From positions 248,001 to 312,000 of the forward strand of contig NZ_JANQOO010000021.1 of assembly GCF_028285715.1 (NCBI RefSeq): 64,000 nt of DNA, read 5' to 3'. The DNA is from Ulvibacterium sp. GTDB lineage: Bacteria > Bacteroidota > Bacteroidia > Flavobacteriales > Flavobacteriaceae. Shown in pieces: positions 1-10,737 of the stretch; within the stretch, counting starts at the first letter, position 1, and every line of letters starts with the position of its first letter. The notes beneath the pieces were generated by a model. That model saw only the letters and a list, made by a program, of their open reading frames with translations. It searched no databases and was not told the origin of the DNA. The position numbers were made by a program, and so were the translations under genes.

Positions 1-2442
<2,442 letters not shown>

Positions 2443-2460
2443 CTAAAGATAGTACAAAGC

Positions 2461-2490
2461 ACAAAAAAGCCCGTGGCAAACACGGGCTTA
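2461..2490 (-). terminator. Intrinsic terminator of the DUF2911 gene
   Basis: Perfect 9-bp stem AAGCCCGTG / CACGGGCTT (2467-2475 and 2481-2489) with a 5-nt loop. It is followed in the leftward direction by a T run, seen as AAAAAA at 2463-2468 on the + strand. It lies 20 bp after the stop of the gene at 2511-3356 and upstream of the beta-galactosidase, so the two are separate units. Confidence 0.85.
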
Positions 2491-2510
2491 AAACTACTTT
2501 CAATTTTATT

Positions 2511-3356
2511 TTAAAGGGCTCCCCACTCCCTAAGGGAAGCTTTGTTCATTTTTACATAGTCCGCATTATTTGCTTCCTCTGCCTTGGCCAAAGATTTCTT
2601 CGCAGTTGCAATGGCACCTTTTTTATCCCCGGCTTTCGCCAAAATCAATGATTGCTGACGTAGTTGCCAGAATGCGGGCTCTTTGGTCATTGACATGGCC
2701 TTGTCCATCCACTCCTTAGCCTTGTTAATATCCTTTCCTTCCATAAGGTAGTAAACGGCAGAGGCATAATAGTCTCCTGCCGATGGACCGTTCAATGCGC
2801 GTTCAATACTCTCGGTAACAGCGGCATCAGTAGGTACCTCAATAGGTACGGCAACATAGGTCTTTTCCCAAAGAAGGCCCAAATTGGCCGAATTTGTCTT
2901 TAAGTCGTCCAAGGTAATAGTAAAGGTTTCCACTTCCATAGGCATTGGATATACCGGAGCGGTAACTTGGGCCACTACCTTACTGTCATCCCAATTTCTT
3001 GGTGTACCTCCACCTTGGGTATCCGTATAAAAAAATACTTCCCACGATTCCTTGCCTGGTTTTGTAAAAATGGAATAGGTCCCTGCTTTTACCGCATTAC
3101 CAGCTATTTTAACATCATCGCCAAAAGAGACCAAAGTATACGCGTTGGCTCCTGTGCGCCACAGTTTATCATACGGTACCAAATCGCCAAAAATGGTTCT
3201 TCCCCTCATAGAAGGTCGGGAATATTCAACGGCAATATCGGTCAATCCCACTTTTTGTTCCAATCGGGAAAAAGGACTCGGCGCCGGTGTATTTACTTGC
3301 GCCTCCAAAGGAAATGAAAGGGCCGCAATAAAAAGAAGAGCTATTAATTCTTTCAT
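2511..3356 (-). CDS. DUF2911 domain secreted protein
   Basis: 281 residues. The N-terminus MKELIALLFIAALSFPLEAQ is a cleavable signal peptide, so the protein is exported. Residues about 30-175 match the DUF2911 pattern common in Bacteroidota (SRPSMRGRTIFG, LVPYDKLWRTGANA, AGTYSIFT, WEVFFY). The C-terminal part (about 190-281) is helical with TPR-like spacing (KEWMDKAMSM, AFWQLRQQSLILAKAG), as usual in this family. Biochemical function is unknown. A strong terminator follows the gene; no partner gene is adjacent in the same direction. Confidence 0.9.
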   Translation of the reverse strand: MKELIALLFIAALSFPLEAQVNTPAPSPFSRLEQKVGLTDIAVEYSRPSMRGRTIFGDLVPYDKLWRTGANAYTLVSFGDDVKIAGNAVKAGTYSIFTKPGKESWEVFFYTDTQGGGTPRNWDDSKVVAQVTAPVYPMPMEVETFTITLDDLKTNSANLGLLWEKTYVAVPIEVPTDAAVTESIERALNGPSAGDYYASAVYYLMEGKDINKAKEWMDKAMSMTKEPAFWQLRQQSLILAKAGDKKGAIATAKKSLAKAEEANNADYVKMNKASLREWGAL

Positions 3357-3445
3357 CGATATAAAGTTTTTGAGTTACGCACAAAACTAAATATAAACCT
3401 GAGCGATGTTTGTTAAGGAAGTCTTAAATAAGATATGTACCGATT

Positions 3446-4627
3446 TTAGTTACAAATAAATGGCCTAGTGGAGGATTTGTTGCCAAAATAAAAGGTAAGG
3501 TAATAGATGGAAGATTTCAAAGTGGATACATCGATTGTGGATTCTGGGATTCCAGGTCGAATTTTATGTTGGACCCGCCTACCCGCGGTATCAAAAATGG
3601 AATACCCATAAACGGATTCCGAGGTTACCAATCTATATTCCAACATATTTGACCCAAACCTTTTAAAAAGGAGAAGCTCTTCCCTAATATCTAGAAGATT
3701 ATCTCCTGAGTCTACCGCATCATCCACGGGAATCCCTTCACTGCCCTCCATAATCTTGGTATTAAAGGAGAAAAGAAGGGGCTCCAAAGTCATTGAAGGG
3801 TCGTTTCCTGGGAACATTTCCGAAGAGAGAAAATAGGAATCGTTGTTGATATAGGTAATACCCTCCACTTGGGTCGGGCCTATATCCAAATTTAAGCGTT
3901 CCATATACCCAGTGAAAATAGAGGTCTGTGTTACTTGCTTGATACCAACCAAAAAAGGACTTAGGGTAAATGAATGCCCTATTAAATACAGTTCGTTGGT
4001 ATTTGGATTTAAAGTAGCTGCCGTTACCAAACCATTTATTGGATATTCGTCCAACTTCTTGGCAACATACTCCCCTGGGTTCTTGGGAATTCCATAAGCC
4101 GAAGTTCCGTAGGCCAGCCATTGTTTGGTAAGTACCACAAGTTCATCGCCTAGAACAAATAGGGCTTCTGCGTCCCAATCACTGTGTCCATTGTTTGAGA
4201 AATCCTCTTGATCCTCATATTCGAAAGAAATGACTCCTGCCTTGACCCTATCAGACGAATTATAATCTTCCTTGGAAACACGGTAGACTTTCAAATCCCG
4301 ACGTATGCCCAAATTGTTTCCAAAATCCCCTATGTAGATATAGAGTTCGTCCTGGGCCATATCTTCCCAATCCACGTTTTGGGCATTGGAAATGGCCACC
4401 TGTCGAACAACCTGCAGGGTGGTCGTGTCTATTTCAAATAGTTTCGCCTCATTACCGGAGTCATTGTGTGTAATCAATCTCCCATTATAAAAAATAAGTC
4501 CAGAGGTTTCCGAAACTGTTCCCGGAAGTTGGCCAAGTGTTCTTACACTCTCCTGCGCAATGAAAAGACACGGCATAAAAAGAAGGTAATATGAAAATAG
4601 GGCCCTATACAAGAGTTTTATTTTCAA
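3446..4627 (-). CDS. Secreted protein with C-terminal type IX secretion sorting domain
   Basis: 393 residues. The N-terminal hydrophobic stretch (about 5-24, ending near IAQ) is a signal peptide. The middle (30-300) reads like a beta-propeller: LGQLPGTVSETSGLIF, ITHNDSGNEAKLFEID, NVDWEDMAQDE, IYIGDFGNN. The last ~75 residues (YGYSIFDTAGRRV ... TIDVSTLKSSIYYLTF) have the form of a type A T9SS C-terminal domain, so the protein should be exported through the gliding/T9SS machinery and anchored or released at the surface. No catalytic motif recognised. Single gene, leftward. Confidence 0.8.
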   Translation of the reverse strand: MKIKLLYRALFSYYLLFMPCLFIAQESVRTLGQLPGTVSETSGLIFYNGRLITHNDSGNEAKLFEIDTTTLQVVRQVAISNAQNVDWEDMAQDELYIYIGDFGNNLGIRRDLKVYRVSKEDYNSSDRVKAGVISFEYEDQEDFSNNGHSDWDAEALFVLGDELVVLTKQWLAYGTSAYGIPKNPGEYVAKKLDEYPINGLVTAATLNPNTNELYLIGHSFTLSPFLVGIKQVTQTSIFTGYMERLNLDIGPTQVEGITYINNDSYFLSSEMFPGNDPSMTLEPLLFSFNTKIMEGSEGIPVDDAVDSGDNLLDIREELLLFKRFGSNMLEYRLVTSESVYGYSIFDTAGRRVQHKIRPGIPESTIDVSTLKSSIYYLTFYFGNKSSTRPFICN

Positions 4628-4727
4628 TGTACAAAAAAGTACGGAATTATTTGATTATACTAATTGATATTCAATGAATTAGGTAGCTAAATTGGTATTT
4701 TTATTATTTGTTTAACCTTTTTATTTT

Positions 4728-4756
4728 TTTGTTAAACAATTTTGATTTTATATTTG
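4728..4756 (+). promoter_or_regulatory. Bacteroidota-type promoter for the SRPBCC-SDR-photolyase operon
   Basis: A TTTG -33 element at 4728-4731 and the -7 element TATATTTG at 4749-4756 are separated by 17 bp, close to the Bacteroidota consensus. The start codon of the first gene follows 13 bp after the -7 box, so the leader is very short. Confidence 0.65.
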
Positions 4757-4769
4757 TACAAATTCCTTT

Positions 4770-5267
4770 ATGAAACTGTATCAACTACATTCCAAGCAAG
4801 CTTTGCCCATTACAAAAAAAGAAGCTTGGGATTTTTTATCAAGTCCCGCCAATCTTAAAGTGATTACCCCGAATCATATGGGGTTCCATATACTTTCGGG
4901 AGCGGAACGTCCCATGTTTCCTGGTCAGATAATACAATACACCGTGACTCCTTTTCCAGGATATACCACCAAATGGGTGACTGAAATTACCCATGTAATC
5001 GAAGGGGAGTATTTTGTGGATGAACAACGTTTTGGTCCGTATGCCCTTTGGCACCATAAACACTTTTTGAAAAGCATAGAAAAGGGTGTGGAGATGGAGG
5101 ATATCATTGATTATAAGTTACCGTTGGGCATTTTTGGCCAGATGGCTCATCCCTTACTGGTCAAAAAACAGCTAACACAAATTTTCAAGTACCGAGAACA
5201 AAAGCTCGTAGAACTTTTTGGAAAGGTGGAAAATCTGCCCAATGAATTATCCCTAAAATCCTTTTGA
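4770..5267 (+). CDS. SRPBCC family protein, first gene of photolyase operon
   Basis: 165 residues with the START/SRPBCC fold pattern: ITKKEAWDFLSSPANLKVITP, a helix-grip N-terminus, then FGPYALWHHKHFL and VEMEDIIDYKLPLG. This family usually binds a hydrophobic ligand; the ligand is unknown here. It is followed after one base by an SDR gene and then by a photolyase. This order is common in flavobacteria, so a role in light or oxidative-damage physiology is inferred only from context. Cytosolic, no signal peptide. Confidence 0.85.
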   Translation: MKLYQLHSKQALPITKKEAWDFLSSPANLKVITPNHMGFHILSGAERPMFPGQIIQYTVTPFPGYTTKWVTEITHVIEGEYFVDEQRFGPYALWHHKHFLKSIEKGVEMEDIIDYKLPLGIFGQMAHPLLVKKQLTQIFKYREQKLVELFGKVENLPNELSLKSF

Positions 5268-5268
5268 A

Positions 5269-5961
5269 TTGAAGAAAAATATCCTTTTAATAGGGGGTTC
5301 CCATGGCATTGGAAGGTCTATAGCCCAGCAACTCCATGAAACCCGTGCGCTTTTTATAGCATCCCGTTCCCAAGAAGGTTTGGAAGACATCCAGTGCCAA
5401 TATATTCCATTTGACGTTACCAAGGATAATCTTGACTTATCCGTTCTACCAGAAGTACTACATGGTTTCGTATATTGCCCTGGGAGCATAAACTTAAAGC
5501 CTTTCAAAATGATGAACCTAGAGGTCTTTGAAGAGGATATGAAGGTGAATTTTCTTGGGCTGGTGAAGGTGGTCAAGGAAATCATACCAAAAATGGATGA
5601 AAATGCCAGCATGGTATTCTTCAGCACAGTGGCCGTGGCAAAAGGGATGGCATTTCATACCAGCGTGGCCGGTTCCAAAGGGGCGATAGAGGGTTTCGCA
5701 AAATCCTTGGCAGCGGAATATGCCCCTAAACTAAGAGTCAATGTAATAGCCCCGTCCCTAGTAGATACCCCGCTGGCCGCCAAATTGCTCAATAATGAGC
5801 GAAAAATAGAGAATATGGCCGGGCGGCATCCGCTAAAACGTGTAGGCCACGCGGAAGATATTGCCCATATGGCCGTCTTCCTTTTGAGCGAAAGAAGCAA
5901 TTGGATGACAGGTCAGGTTGTCCGGGTCGATGGAGGAATGTCTACTTTGAGTATTTCGTAG
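5269..5961 (+). CDS. SDR family NAD(P)-binding protein lacking the catalytic tyrosine
   Basis: 230 residues, Rossmann fold. The start is TTG at 5269, one base after the stop of the SRPBCC gene. No ATG lies before the dinucleotide motif GGSHGIG (residues 9-15), so TTG must be the start. The SDR Ser (S119 in MVFFSTVA) and Lys (K137) are present, but the YxxxK tyrosine is replaced by valine: HTSVAGSK, V133. The usual NNAG motif is YCPGS. The C-terminus (VNVIAPSLVDTPL, MTGQVVRVDGG) is typical. It probably binds NAD(P) but may not act as an ordinary dehydrogenase. Middle gene of the photolyase operon. Confidence 0.9.
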   Translation: MKKNILLIGGSHGIGRSIAQQLHETRALFIASRSQEGLEDIQCQYIPFDVTKDNLDLSVLPEVLHGFVYCPGSINLKPFKMMNLEVFEEDMKVNFLGLVKVVKEIIPKMDENASMVFFSTVAVAKGMAFHTSVAGSKGAIEGFAKSLAAEYAPKLRVNVIAPSLVDTPLAAKLLNNERKIENMAGRHPLKRVGHAEDIAHMAVFLLSERSNWMTGQVVRVDGGMSTLSIS

Positions 5962-5962
5962 T

Positions 5963-7273
5963 ATGAATTCCAAAGTTTCAATTTTTTGGTTTCGAAGAGA
6001 TTTACGTTTAGATGATAATGTTGGTTTCTTAGAGGCCTTGAAAGGCAATCTTCCCGTACTTCCAATCTTCATCTTCGATACCGAAATCCTGGACAGACTA
6101 CCCAGGGATGACGCACGTGTCGCCTTTATCCACCAAAGGCTTCAATACCTACGTAGCTTACTTCAAAAGGATTTCGGAAGCTCCTTGGCCATGTATCACG
6201 GAAAACCTGAGACCATCCTCAAAGGTCTACTCGGCAAATATGATATCCGGGCGGTATATACAAATCATGATTATGAACCTTATGCAAGGGAACGGGACAG
6301 GCTTATCCAAAAGCTTTTGGAAAGGAAAAACATTCAATTGAAGACCTTTAAAGATCAGGTCATTTTTGAAAGGAACGAGATTGTCAAGGATGATGGTAAC
6401 CCCTACGTAGTGTATACCCCATACATGAGGAAATGGAAGGAAAAGTTTGATGCTGGCCAGCACATCACGCCTCATGACACGCTTCCTCATCTCCAAAATC
6501 TGATAAACCAAACTGATCTACCCAATCTCTCCCTTGCCGATATTGGCTTCAGGGAATCGGCCATAAAAGTTCCTGATTATAATGTCTCTTCCGACCTAAT
6601 TCGGCAATATGAAGCTACCCGTAATTATCCCGCAAAAGAAAACGGCACATCGCGTCTTGGACCGCATTTACGTTTTGGCACGGTCTCCATTCGGAAGATG
6701 CTTAAAAAGGCGATTGCGGAAAAAAACGAAGTGTTTTGGAACGAACTTATTTGGCGGGAGTTCTTCATGCAAATCCTTTGGCACTATCCGAGAACGGTGA
6801 CCGAAGCCTTTAAATTAAAATACGATCGCATCGCATGGCGAAATAACGAAAAGGAGTTCGAAAAATGGAAGAAGGGAGAAACCGGTTACAAGTTAGTGGA
6901 TGCTGGAATGCGGGAACTCAATGAGACCGGATACATGCATAACCGGGTACGCATGTTGGTTGCCAGCTTTTTGTGCAAACATTTGTTGATCGACTGGCGT
7001 TGGGGGGAAGCTTATTTTGCCGAAAAATTGTTGGACTATGAGATGAGCAGCAATGTGGGGAATTGGCAATGGGCCGCTGGCAGTGGAGTGGACGCGGCGC
7101 CCTATTTTAGAATTTTTAATCCAATGACCCAGGTCACCAAATTTGATCTGGATGAAAAATATATTACGAGATGGGCTCCGGAGTATAATACAAGAACATA
7201 TCCCGATAAGATGGTTGAGCATAAGGAAGCCCGGGAACGCTGCCTTAAGGTCTACAAGGTTGCCGTAGGATGA
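5963..7273 (+). CDS. Cryptochrome/photolyase family protein (class I deoxyribodipyrimidine photolyase)
   Basis: 436 residues. The N-terminal antenna (Rossmann) domain is at about 1-130 (VSIFWFRRDLRLDDN), and the C-terminal FAD-binding helical domain at about 200-430. Diagnostic motifs are GTSRLGPHLRFGTVSIR, FWNELIWREFFMQ, NETGYMHNRVRMLVASF and GNWQWAAGSGVDAAPYFR. These fit a light-driven repair enzyme for cyclobutane pyrimidine dimers with FADH. Length is normal for CPD class I. Last gene of the operon, ATG one base after the SDR stop. Photolyase versus cryptochrome cannot be fully separated by eye. Confidence 0.92.
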   Translation: MNSKVSIFWFRRDLRLDDNVGFLEALKGNLPVLPIFIFDTEILDRLPRDDARVAFIHQRLQYLRSLLQKDFGSSLAMYHGKPETILKGLLGKYDIRAVYTNHDYEPYARERDRLIQKLLERKNIQLKTFKDQVIFERNEIVKDDGNPYVVYTPYMRKWKEKFDAGQHITPHDTLPHLQNLINQTDLPNLSLADIGFRESAIKVPDYNVSSDLIRQYEATRNYPAKENGTSRLGPHLRFGTVSIRKMLKKAIAEKNEVFWNELIWREFFMQILWHYPRTVTEAFKLKYDRIAWRNNEKEFEKWKKGETGYKLVDAGMRELNETGYMHNRVRMLVASFLCKHLLIDWRWGEAYFAEKLLDYEMSSNVGNWQWAAGSGVDAAPYFRIFNPMTQVTKFDLDEKYITRWAPEYNTRTYPDKMVEHKEARERCLKVYKVAVG

Positions 7274-7287
7274 TTTCCCTTTTTTAG

Positions 7288-7296
7288 TATCTTTAG
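7288..7296 (+). promoter_or_regulatory. Probable -7 promoter element (TATCTTTAG)
   Basis: TATCTTTAG, a common flavobacterial variant of the TAnnTTTG box, lies 22 bp before the DUF1801 start. No clear -33 element was seen. Confidence 0.45.
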
Positions 7297-7318
7297 AGGA
7301 CGACCAAAAACCAAAGAA

Positions 7319-7738
7319 ATGTCCAATAACAAGACCGTACCCACCAATGCTTCCGTCCAGGAGTTTTTAGATAAAATTGAAGATGGGAACAAAAGAAACG
7401 ATAGTTATACATTGCTAAATTTAATGGAGAAAATCTCAGGTGAACCTCCTGTTATGTGGGGTCCTAGTATTATCGGTTTTGGAAGTTACCATTACAAATA
7501 CGATTCCGGAAGGGAAGGTGATATGCTCAGTATCGGTTTTTCCCCACGTAAGCATAATTTTTCATTGTATGTTGGTGCAGGTGTAAAATACAATCAAGGC
7601 TTTTTGGCCAAATTAGGCAAACATACCATGGGCAAATCCTGTCTTTATATCAAACGGTTGTCGGACATAGACATGGAAGTCCTTGAAGCACTGATTCGCT
7701 CCACATACGAACACGACAAGAAGAAATACAATAGCTAA
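7319..7738 (+). CDS. DUF1801 domain-containing protein
   Basis: 139 residues, cytosolic. Family hallmarks are VQEFLDKIEDGNKRNDSYTL at the N-terminus, GEPPVMWGPSIIGFGSYHYKY in the middle and the CLYIKRLSDID segment near the end. DUF1801 (YdhG-like) proteins are small and of unknown biochemical function. Its own promoter-like box sits upstream, and an M20 hydrolase follows after 9 bp, probably co-transcribed. Confidence 0.9.
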   Translation: MSNNKTVPTNASVQEFLDKIEDGNKRNDSYTLLNLMEKISGEPPVMWGPSIIGFGSYHYKYDSGREGDMLSIGFSPRKHNFSLYVGAGVKYNQGFLAKLGKHTMGKSCLYIKRLSDIDMEVLEALIRSTYEHDKKKYNS

Positions 7739-7747
7739 TCCAATCCC

Positions 7748-9178
7748 ATGAAAATACCAACTGTACTCATAATGTTTCTTTTTCTTGGAGTTGCCGTGAA
7801 CGGTCAAAAGTTAACCTCCAGCAAAAAGGCCATAATTGCATCCGTTGAAAAGCATCAAGCCGAACTGATAGCAATAAGCGATTCTATCTGGGCCTTGGCC
7901 GAGACCGCATTTGAGGAGGACGATTCCTCACGAATTTTGGCAGATTATGCGGAGAAAAATGGTTTTAACGTAGAAAGAGGTGTAGCAGGTATGCCGACTG
8001 CCTTTGTGGCCACCTATGGTTCTGGAAGTCCCGTAATAAGTGTTTTGGGCGAGTTCGATGCCCTACCTGGAATTTCCCAAAAAGTGAAGCCCACCAAGGA
8101 GCCTTTACAGGAAGGTGACTCGGGGCATGGGTGCGGGCATAATTTGTTTGGAGCCGCAAGCTTGGGTTCCGCTATAGCCGTAAAGGAATTAATGGAACAA
8201 GGAAAGATCAAGGGCACCATTAAATTTTTTGGGACTCCCTCCGAGGAGAAGTATTTTGGCAAAATATGGATGGTTAGGGAAGGATTATGGGACGGTGTGG
8301 ACGTAAATTTAAGCTGGCACCCTTCAGCGGTGACCGAGGCCGATGTGCAGAGTTCCCTGGCTTTGGTCGATTTTAAGGTCGAGTTTTTTGGCCAAGCGGC
8401 CCATGCCTCCAGCGATCCTTGGAATGGGCGTAGTGCTTCAGATGCATTGGAACTCTACACTACTGGGATCAACTACTACCGTGAACATGTAAAACCTACA
8501 GTCCGAATCCATTATCATATCCAAGATGGCGGTCAAGTGGTCAATGTAGTTCCCGACTATGCCAGACTATGGGTGCGGGTCCGTGATACCAAACGCAAGG
8601 GGATGTTGCCCGTATACGAACATGTCCAAAAAATGGCCGAGGGTGCGGCAATCATGGCCAATGTGGATTATAAAATTTCTCTTATTTCCGGCATTTACGA
8701 AGTTTTGGTCAACCGGGCCGGTGGCGAGATTATGCAAAATAATCTTGAGCTCCTAAACCCTTTAACCTACACCGAAGATGAAATCGCATTTGGTAAAAAA
8801 ATACAGGAAGCGACTGGCAAGCCCCAGGTAGGCATGGACAGTACCCTAAAGCCTTTTGCGGAGACCAAGGAGCATCCGGGAGGAGGTTCTACGGATGTAG
8901 GCGATGTTAGCTGGAATGTGCCCAATATCAATTTAAAGGTTACCACGGCACCAATGGGTACTCCATGGCACTCGTGGGCGGTGGTGGCGTGTGGCGGCAT
9001 GAGTATTGGACACAAGGGAATGGTTCATGCTACCAAAGCGTTGGGTATGACCGCGGTTGATCTTTTTGAAAATCCAAAACTGGTGGAAAAAGTGAAAACC
9101 GAATTCAAACAACGCAAAGGCAACGAGGTATACAAACCTATGGTACCGGAAGGACCACCACCTATTGGAACGAAATAA
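7748..9178 (+). CDS. M20 family amidohydrolase, secreted (AbgB-like)
   Basis: 476 residues with a signal peptide (MKIPTVLIMFLFLGVAVNGQ). The M20 dinuclear-metal core is visible: GEFDALPG, GHGCGHNLFGAASLG (metal His) and FGTPSEEKYFG (catalytic Glu pair). The inserted dimerisation domain lies at about 205-330 (VEFFGQAAHAS, VNVVPDYARLWVRVRD). STDVGDVSW and a late His motif (APMGTPWHSW) complete the site. Closest to p-aminobenzoyl-glutamate/indole-acetyl-amino-acid type amidohydrolases; the true substrate is unknown. Periplasmic. Confidence 0.88.
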   Translation: MKIPTVLIMFLFLGVAVNGQKLTSSKKAIIASVEKHQAELIAISDSIWALAETAFEEDDSSRILADYAEKNGFNVERGVAGMPTAFVATYGSGSPVISVLGEFDALPGISQKVKPTKEPLQEGDSGHGCGHNLFGAASLGSAIAVKELMEQGKIKGTIKFFGTPSEEKYFGKIWMVREGLWDGVDVNLSWHPSAVTEADVQSSLALVDFKVEFFGQAAHASSDPWNGRSASDALELYTTGINYYREHVKPTVRIHYHIQDGGQVVNVVPDYARLWVRVRDTKRKGMLPVYEHVQKMAEGAAIMANVDYKISLISGIYEVLVNRAGGEIMQNNLELLNPLTYTEDEIAFGKKIQEATGKPQVGMDSTLKPFAETKEHPGGGSTDVGDVSWNVPNINLKVTTAPMGTPWHSWAVVACGGMSIGHKGMVHATKALGMTAVDLFENPKLVEKVKTEFKQRKGNEVYKPMVPEGPPPIGTK

Positions 9179-9193
9179 TATGAGAAATAAAAA

Positions 9194-9490
9194 ATGAAAG
9201 ATCTACAATTAAAAGATAACCCGGAAGCCAAGCGATATGAGGTTCATATTGATGGGCTTGTCCCTAGAATAGAATACATAAAGGTCAAGGATAAAATTTA
9301 TCTAACGCACACTGAGGTTCCCAAAGGCCTGGAGGGCCAAGGAATTGGTACGTCCCTGGTCAAAGCGGTTTTAGAGGATATTGAAAAAAAGGACTTGACC
9401 TTGGTGCCTATGTGCCCATTCGTGGCCATGTACATTAAGCGTCATCCCGAATGGAAAAAATTGGTATTAAAAGGAATTAATATTGCTTGA
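9194..9490 (+). CDS. Small GNAT-like N-acetyltransferase (YidJ type)
   Basis: 98 residues. Pattern YEVHIDGLVPRIEYIKV, LTHTEVPKGLEGQGIGTSLV (acetyl-CoA pyrophosphate loop QGIGTSLV) and VPMCPFVAMYIKRHPEW, as in the short GNAT family (GCN5-related, COG2388). Substrate unknown. The next gene starts 3 bp after its stop, so the two are co-transcribed. Confidence 0.88.
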   Translation: MKDLQLKDNPEAKRYEVHIDGLVPRIEYIKVKDKIYLTHTEVPKGLEGQGIGTSLVKAVLEDIEKKDLTLVPMCPFVAMYIKRHPEWKKLVLKGINIA

Positions 9491-9492
9491 TT

Positions 9493-9927
9493 ATGGCCGA
9501 ACGAGAAATTGTAAAGAAGTATTCCAATGGAGAGTTGACCGTAGTTTGGAAACCCAAACTTTGTATACATTCGGCGATTTGCGTTAATACGTTACCCAAT
9601 GTGTACAACCCCAATGAAAAGCCATGGATCAAGGCTGAAAACGGAAGTACGGTAGAATTAAAAGCCCAGATTTCGAAATGTCCTTCTGGAGCCTTAAGCT
9701 ATGAAATGGATAATGCCGACGAAAAAGAGGGCAATGAAACGGAATCCGGGATACAAGTACAGGTTTCGCCCAATGGTCCTTTGTTGATCCAAGGCGACTT
9801 GTCCGTTATGTTGGCGGATGGGAGTGTTGAAGGGAAAAAGCGGACAACAGCATTTTGCAGGTGTGGGGCATCGGCCAACAAGCCATACTGCGACGGTACA
9901 CATTCAAAAATTGATTTTAAGGATTAA
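9493..9927 (+). CDS. Fusion of (4Fe-4S) mono-cluster domain and CDGSH iron-sulfur domain
   Basis: 144 residues from ATG at 9493; a TTG at 9487 is in frame but overlaps the previous stop and is less likely. Residues 1-75 match the divergent ferredoxin domain Fer4_19 (KLCIHSAICVNTLP, ISKCPSGALSYE). The C-terminus is a CDGSH zinc-finger-like 2Fe-2S domain with CRCGASANKPYCDGTH: three Cys and one His ligands. A redox or Fe-S sensing role is expected from the family; partners are unknown. Confidence 0.88.
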   Translation: MAEREIVKKYSNGELTVVWKPKLCIHSAICVNTLPNVYNPNEKPWIKAENGSTVELKAQISKCPSGALSYEMDNADEKEGNETESGIQVQVSPNGPLLIQGDLSVMLADGSVEGKKRTTAFCRCGASANKPYCDGTHSKIDFKD

Positions 9928-9930
9928 AAA

Positions 9931-10116
9931 ATGTTTGGACTATTTAAGAAGAAATCGGAGGTAGAAAAACTACAGGAAAAATATCAAAAATTAATGAAGG
10001 AAGCTTTTGATCTTTCCAAAAGTAATCGCTCCGCCAGCGATACCAAATATGCGGAAGCGGATGAAGTTCAAAAGAAAATCGAGGCATTGACCACTTCTTC
10101 CAAAACCCGTTCATGA
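9931..10116 (+). CDS. Lacal_2735 family small protein
   Basis: 61 residues, highly charged and helical (MFGLFKKKSEVEKLQEKYQK ... KSNRSASDTKYAEADEVQKK). It matches the small flavobacterial family named after Lacal_2735. Function unknown. It begins 3 bp after the Fe-S gene and overlaps the next gene by 4 bp (ATGA), so it is translationally coupled in an operon. Confidence 0.85.
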   Translation: MFGLFKKKSEVEKLQEKYQKLMKEAFDLSKSNRSASDTKYAEADEVQKKIEALTTSSKTRS

Positions 10117-10688
10117 CCGAAAAGGAAAAAATGCTCTCAGGTCAAAATTACGATTCAAGAAGTCCTGAGTTGATCGATCAATATCACAGGGCGAGGAAGA
10201 TTTTCCAAGAATATAATCGATTGGAATCCACGGAAATCCTGAGGCGAGACACACTTTTGGGGGAGCTTTTTCAATATTTGGGGAAGGGCGTTTGGATAGA
10301 GACTCCCTTTTTTTGTGACTATGGGGAACATATCTCCATTGGTGAAAATACCTTTATTAATGCCAACTGTTTTCTTTTGGACAATAATCGGATTACGATA
10401 GGCAAAAACGGTCTTATTGGGCCTTATGTGCAAATTTATACGGCCCTTCATCCCTTGAGGGCCTCGGAAAGGATTGTGGAAAACAAAGAAAAAGGAACAT
10501 CCTATTTAACGTCTACACTTCCTGTAGTAGTCGGTGACAATGTTTGGATTGGCGGAAATTCGGTTTTAATGCCGGGAGTCACCATAGGCGATAATACGAC
10601 TATTGGGGCAGGCTCAGTCGTCACCAAAAGTATTCCGGAAAATGTACTTGCCTTTGGCAATCCCTGTAAAGTAATCCGGGAACTGTAA
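10113..10688 (+). CDS. Sugar O-acetyltransferase (LbetaH hexapeptide repeat, maltose/galactoside type)
   Basis: 191 residues. The N-terminal Mac domain (EKEKMLSGQNYDSRSPELI) is followed by left-handed beta-helix hexapeptides (ISIGENTFINANC, ITIGKNGLIGPYVQIYTALHP, VWIGGNSVLMPGVTIGDN). The catalytic His lies in YTALHPL. Transfers acetyl from acetyl-CoA to a sugar hydroxyl; the sugar is unknown. Overlaps the preceding small gene by 4 bp. Confidence 0.92.
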   Translation: MTEKEKMLSGQNYDSRSPELIDQYHRARKIFQEYNRLESTEILRRDTLLGELFQYLGKGVWIETPFFCDYGEHISIGENTFINANCFLLDNNRITIGKNGLIGPYVQIYTALHPLRASERIVENKEKGTSYLTSTLPVVVGDNVWIGGNSVLMPGVTIGDNTTIGAGSVVTKSIPENVLAFGNPCKVIREL

Positions 10689-10704
10689 ACCCGTTATTTT
10701 CCAC

Positions 10705-10713
10705 TATCTTTAG
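10705..10713 (+). promoter_or_regulatory. Probable -7 promoter element (TATCTTTAG)
   Basis: TATCTTTAG lies 24 bp before the ATG at 10738. It supports a new transcription unit and argues against the TTG at 10726 as the start. Confidence 0.45.
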
Positions 10714-10737
10714 AATCTTGCTAAATTGATTCGACCC

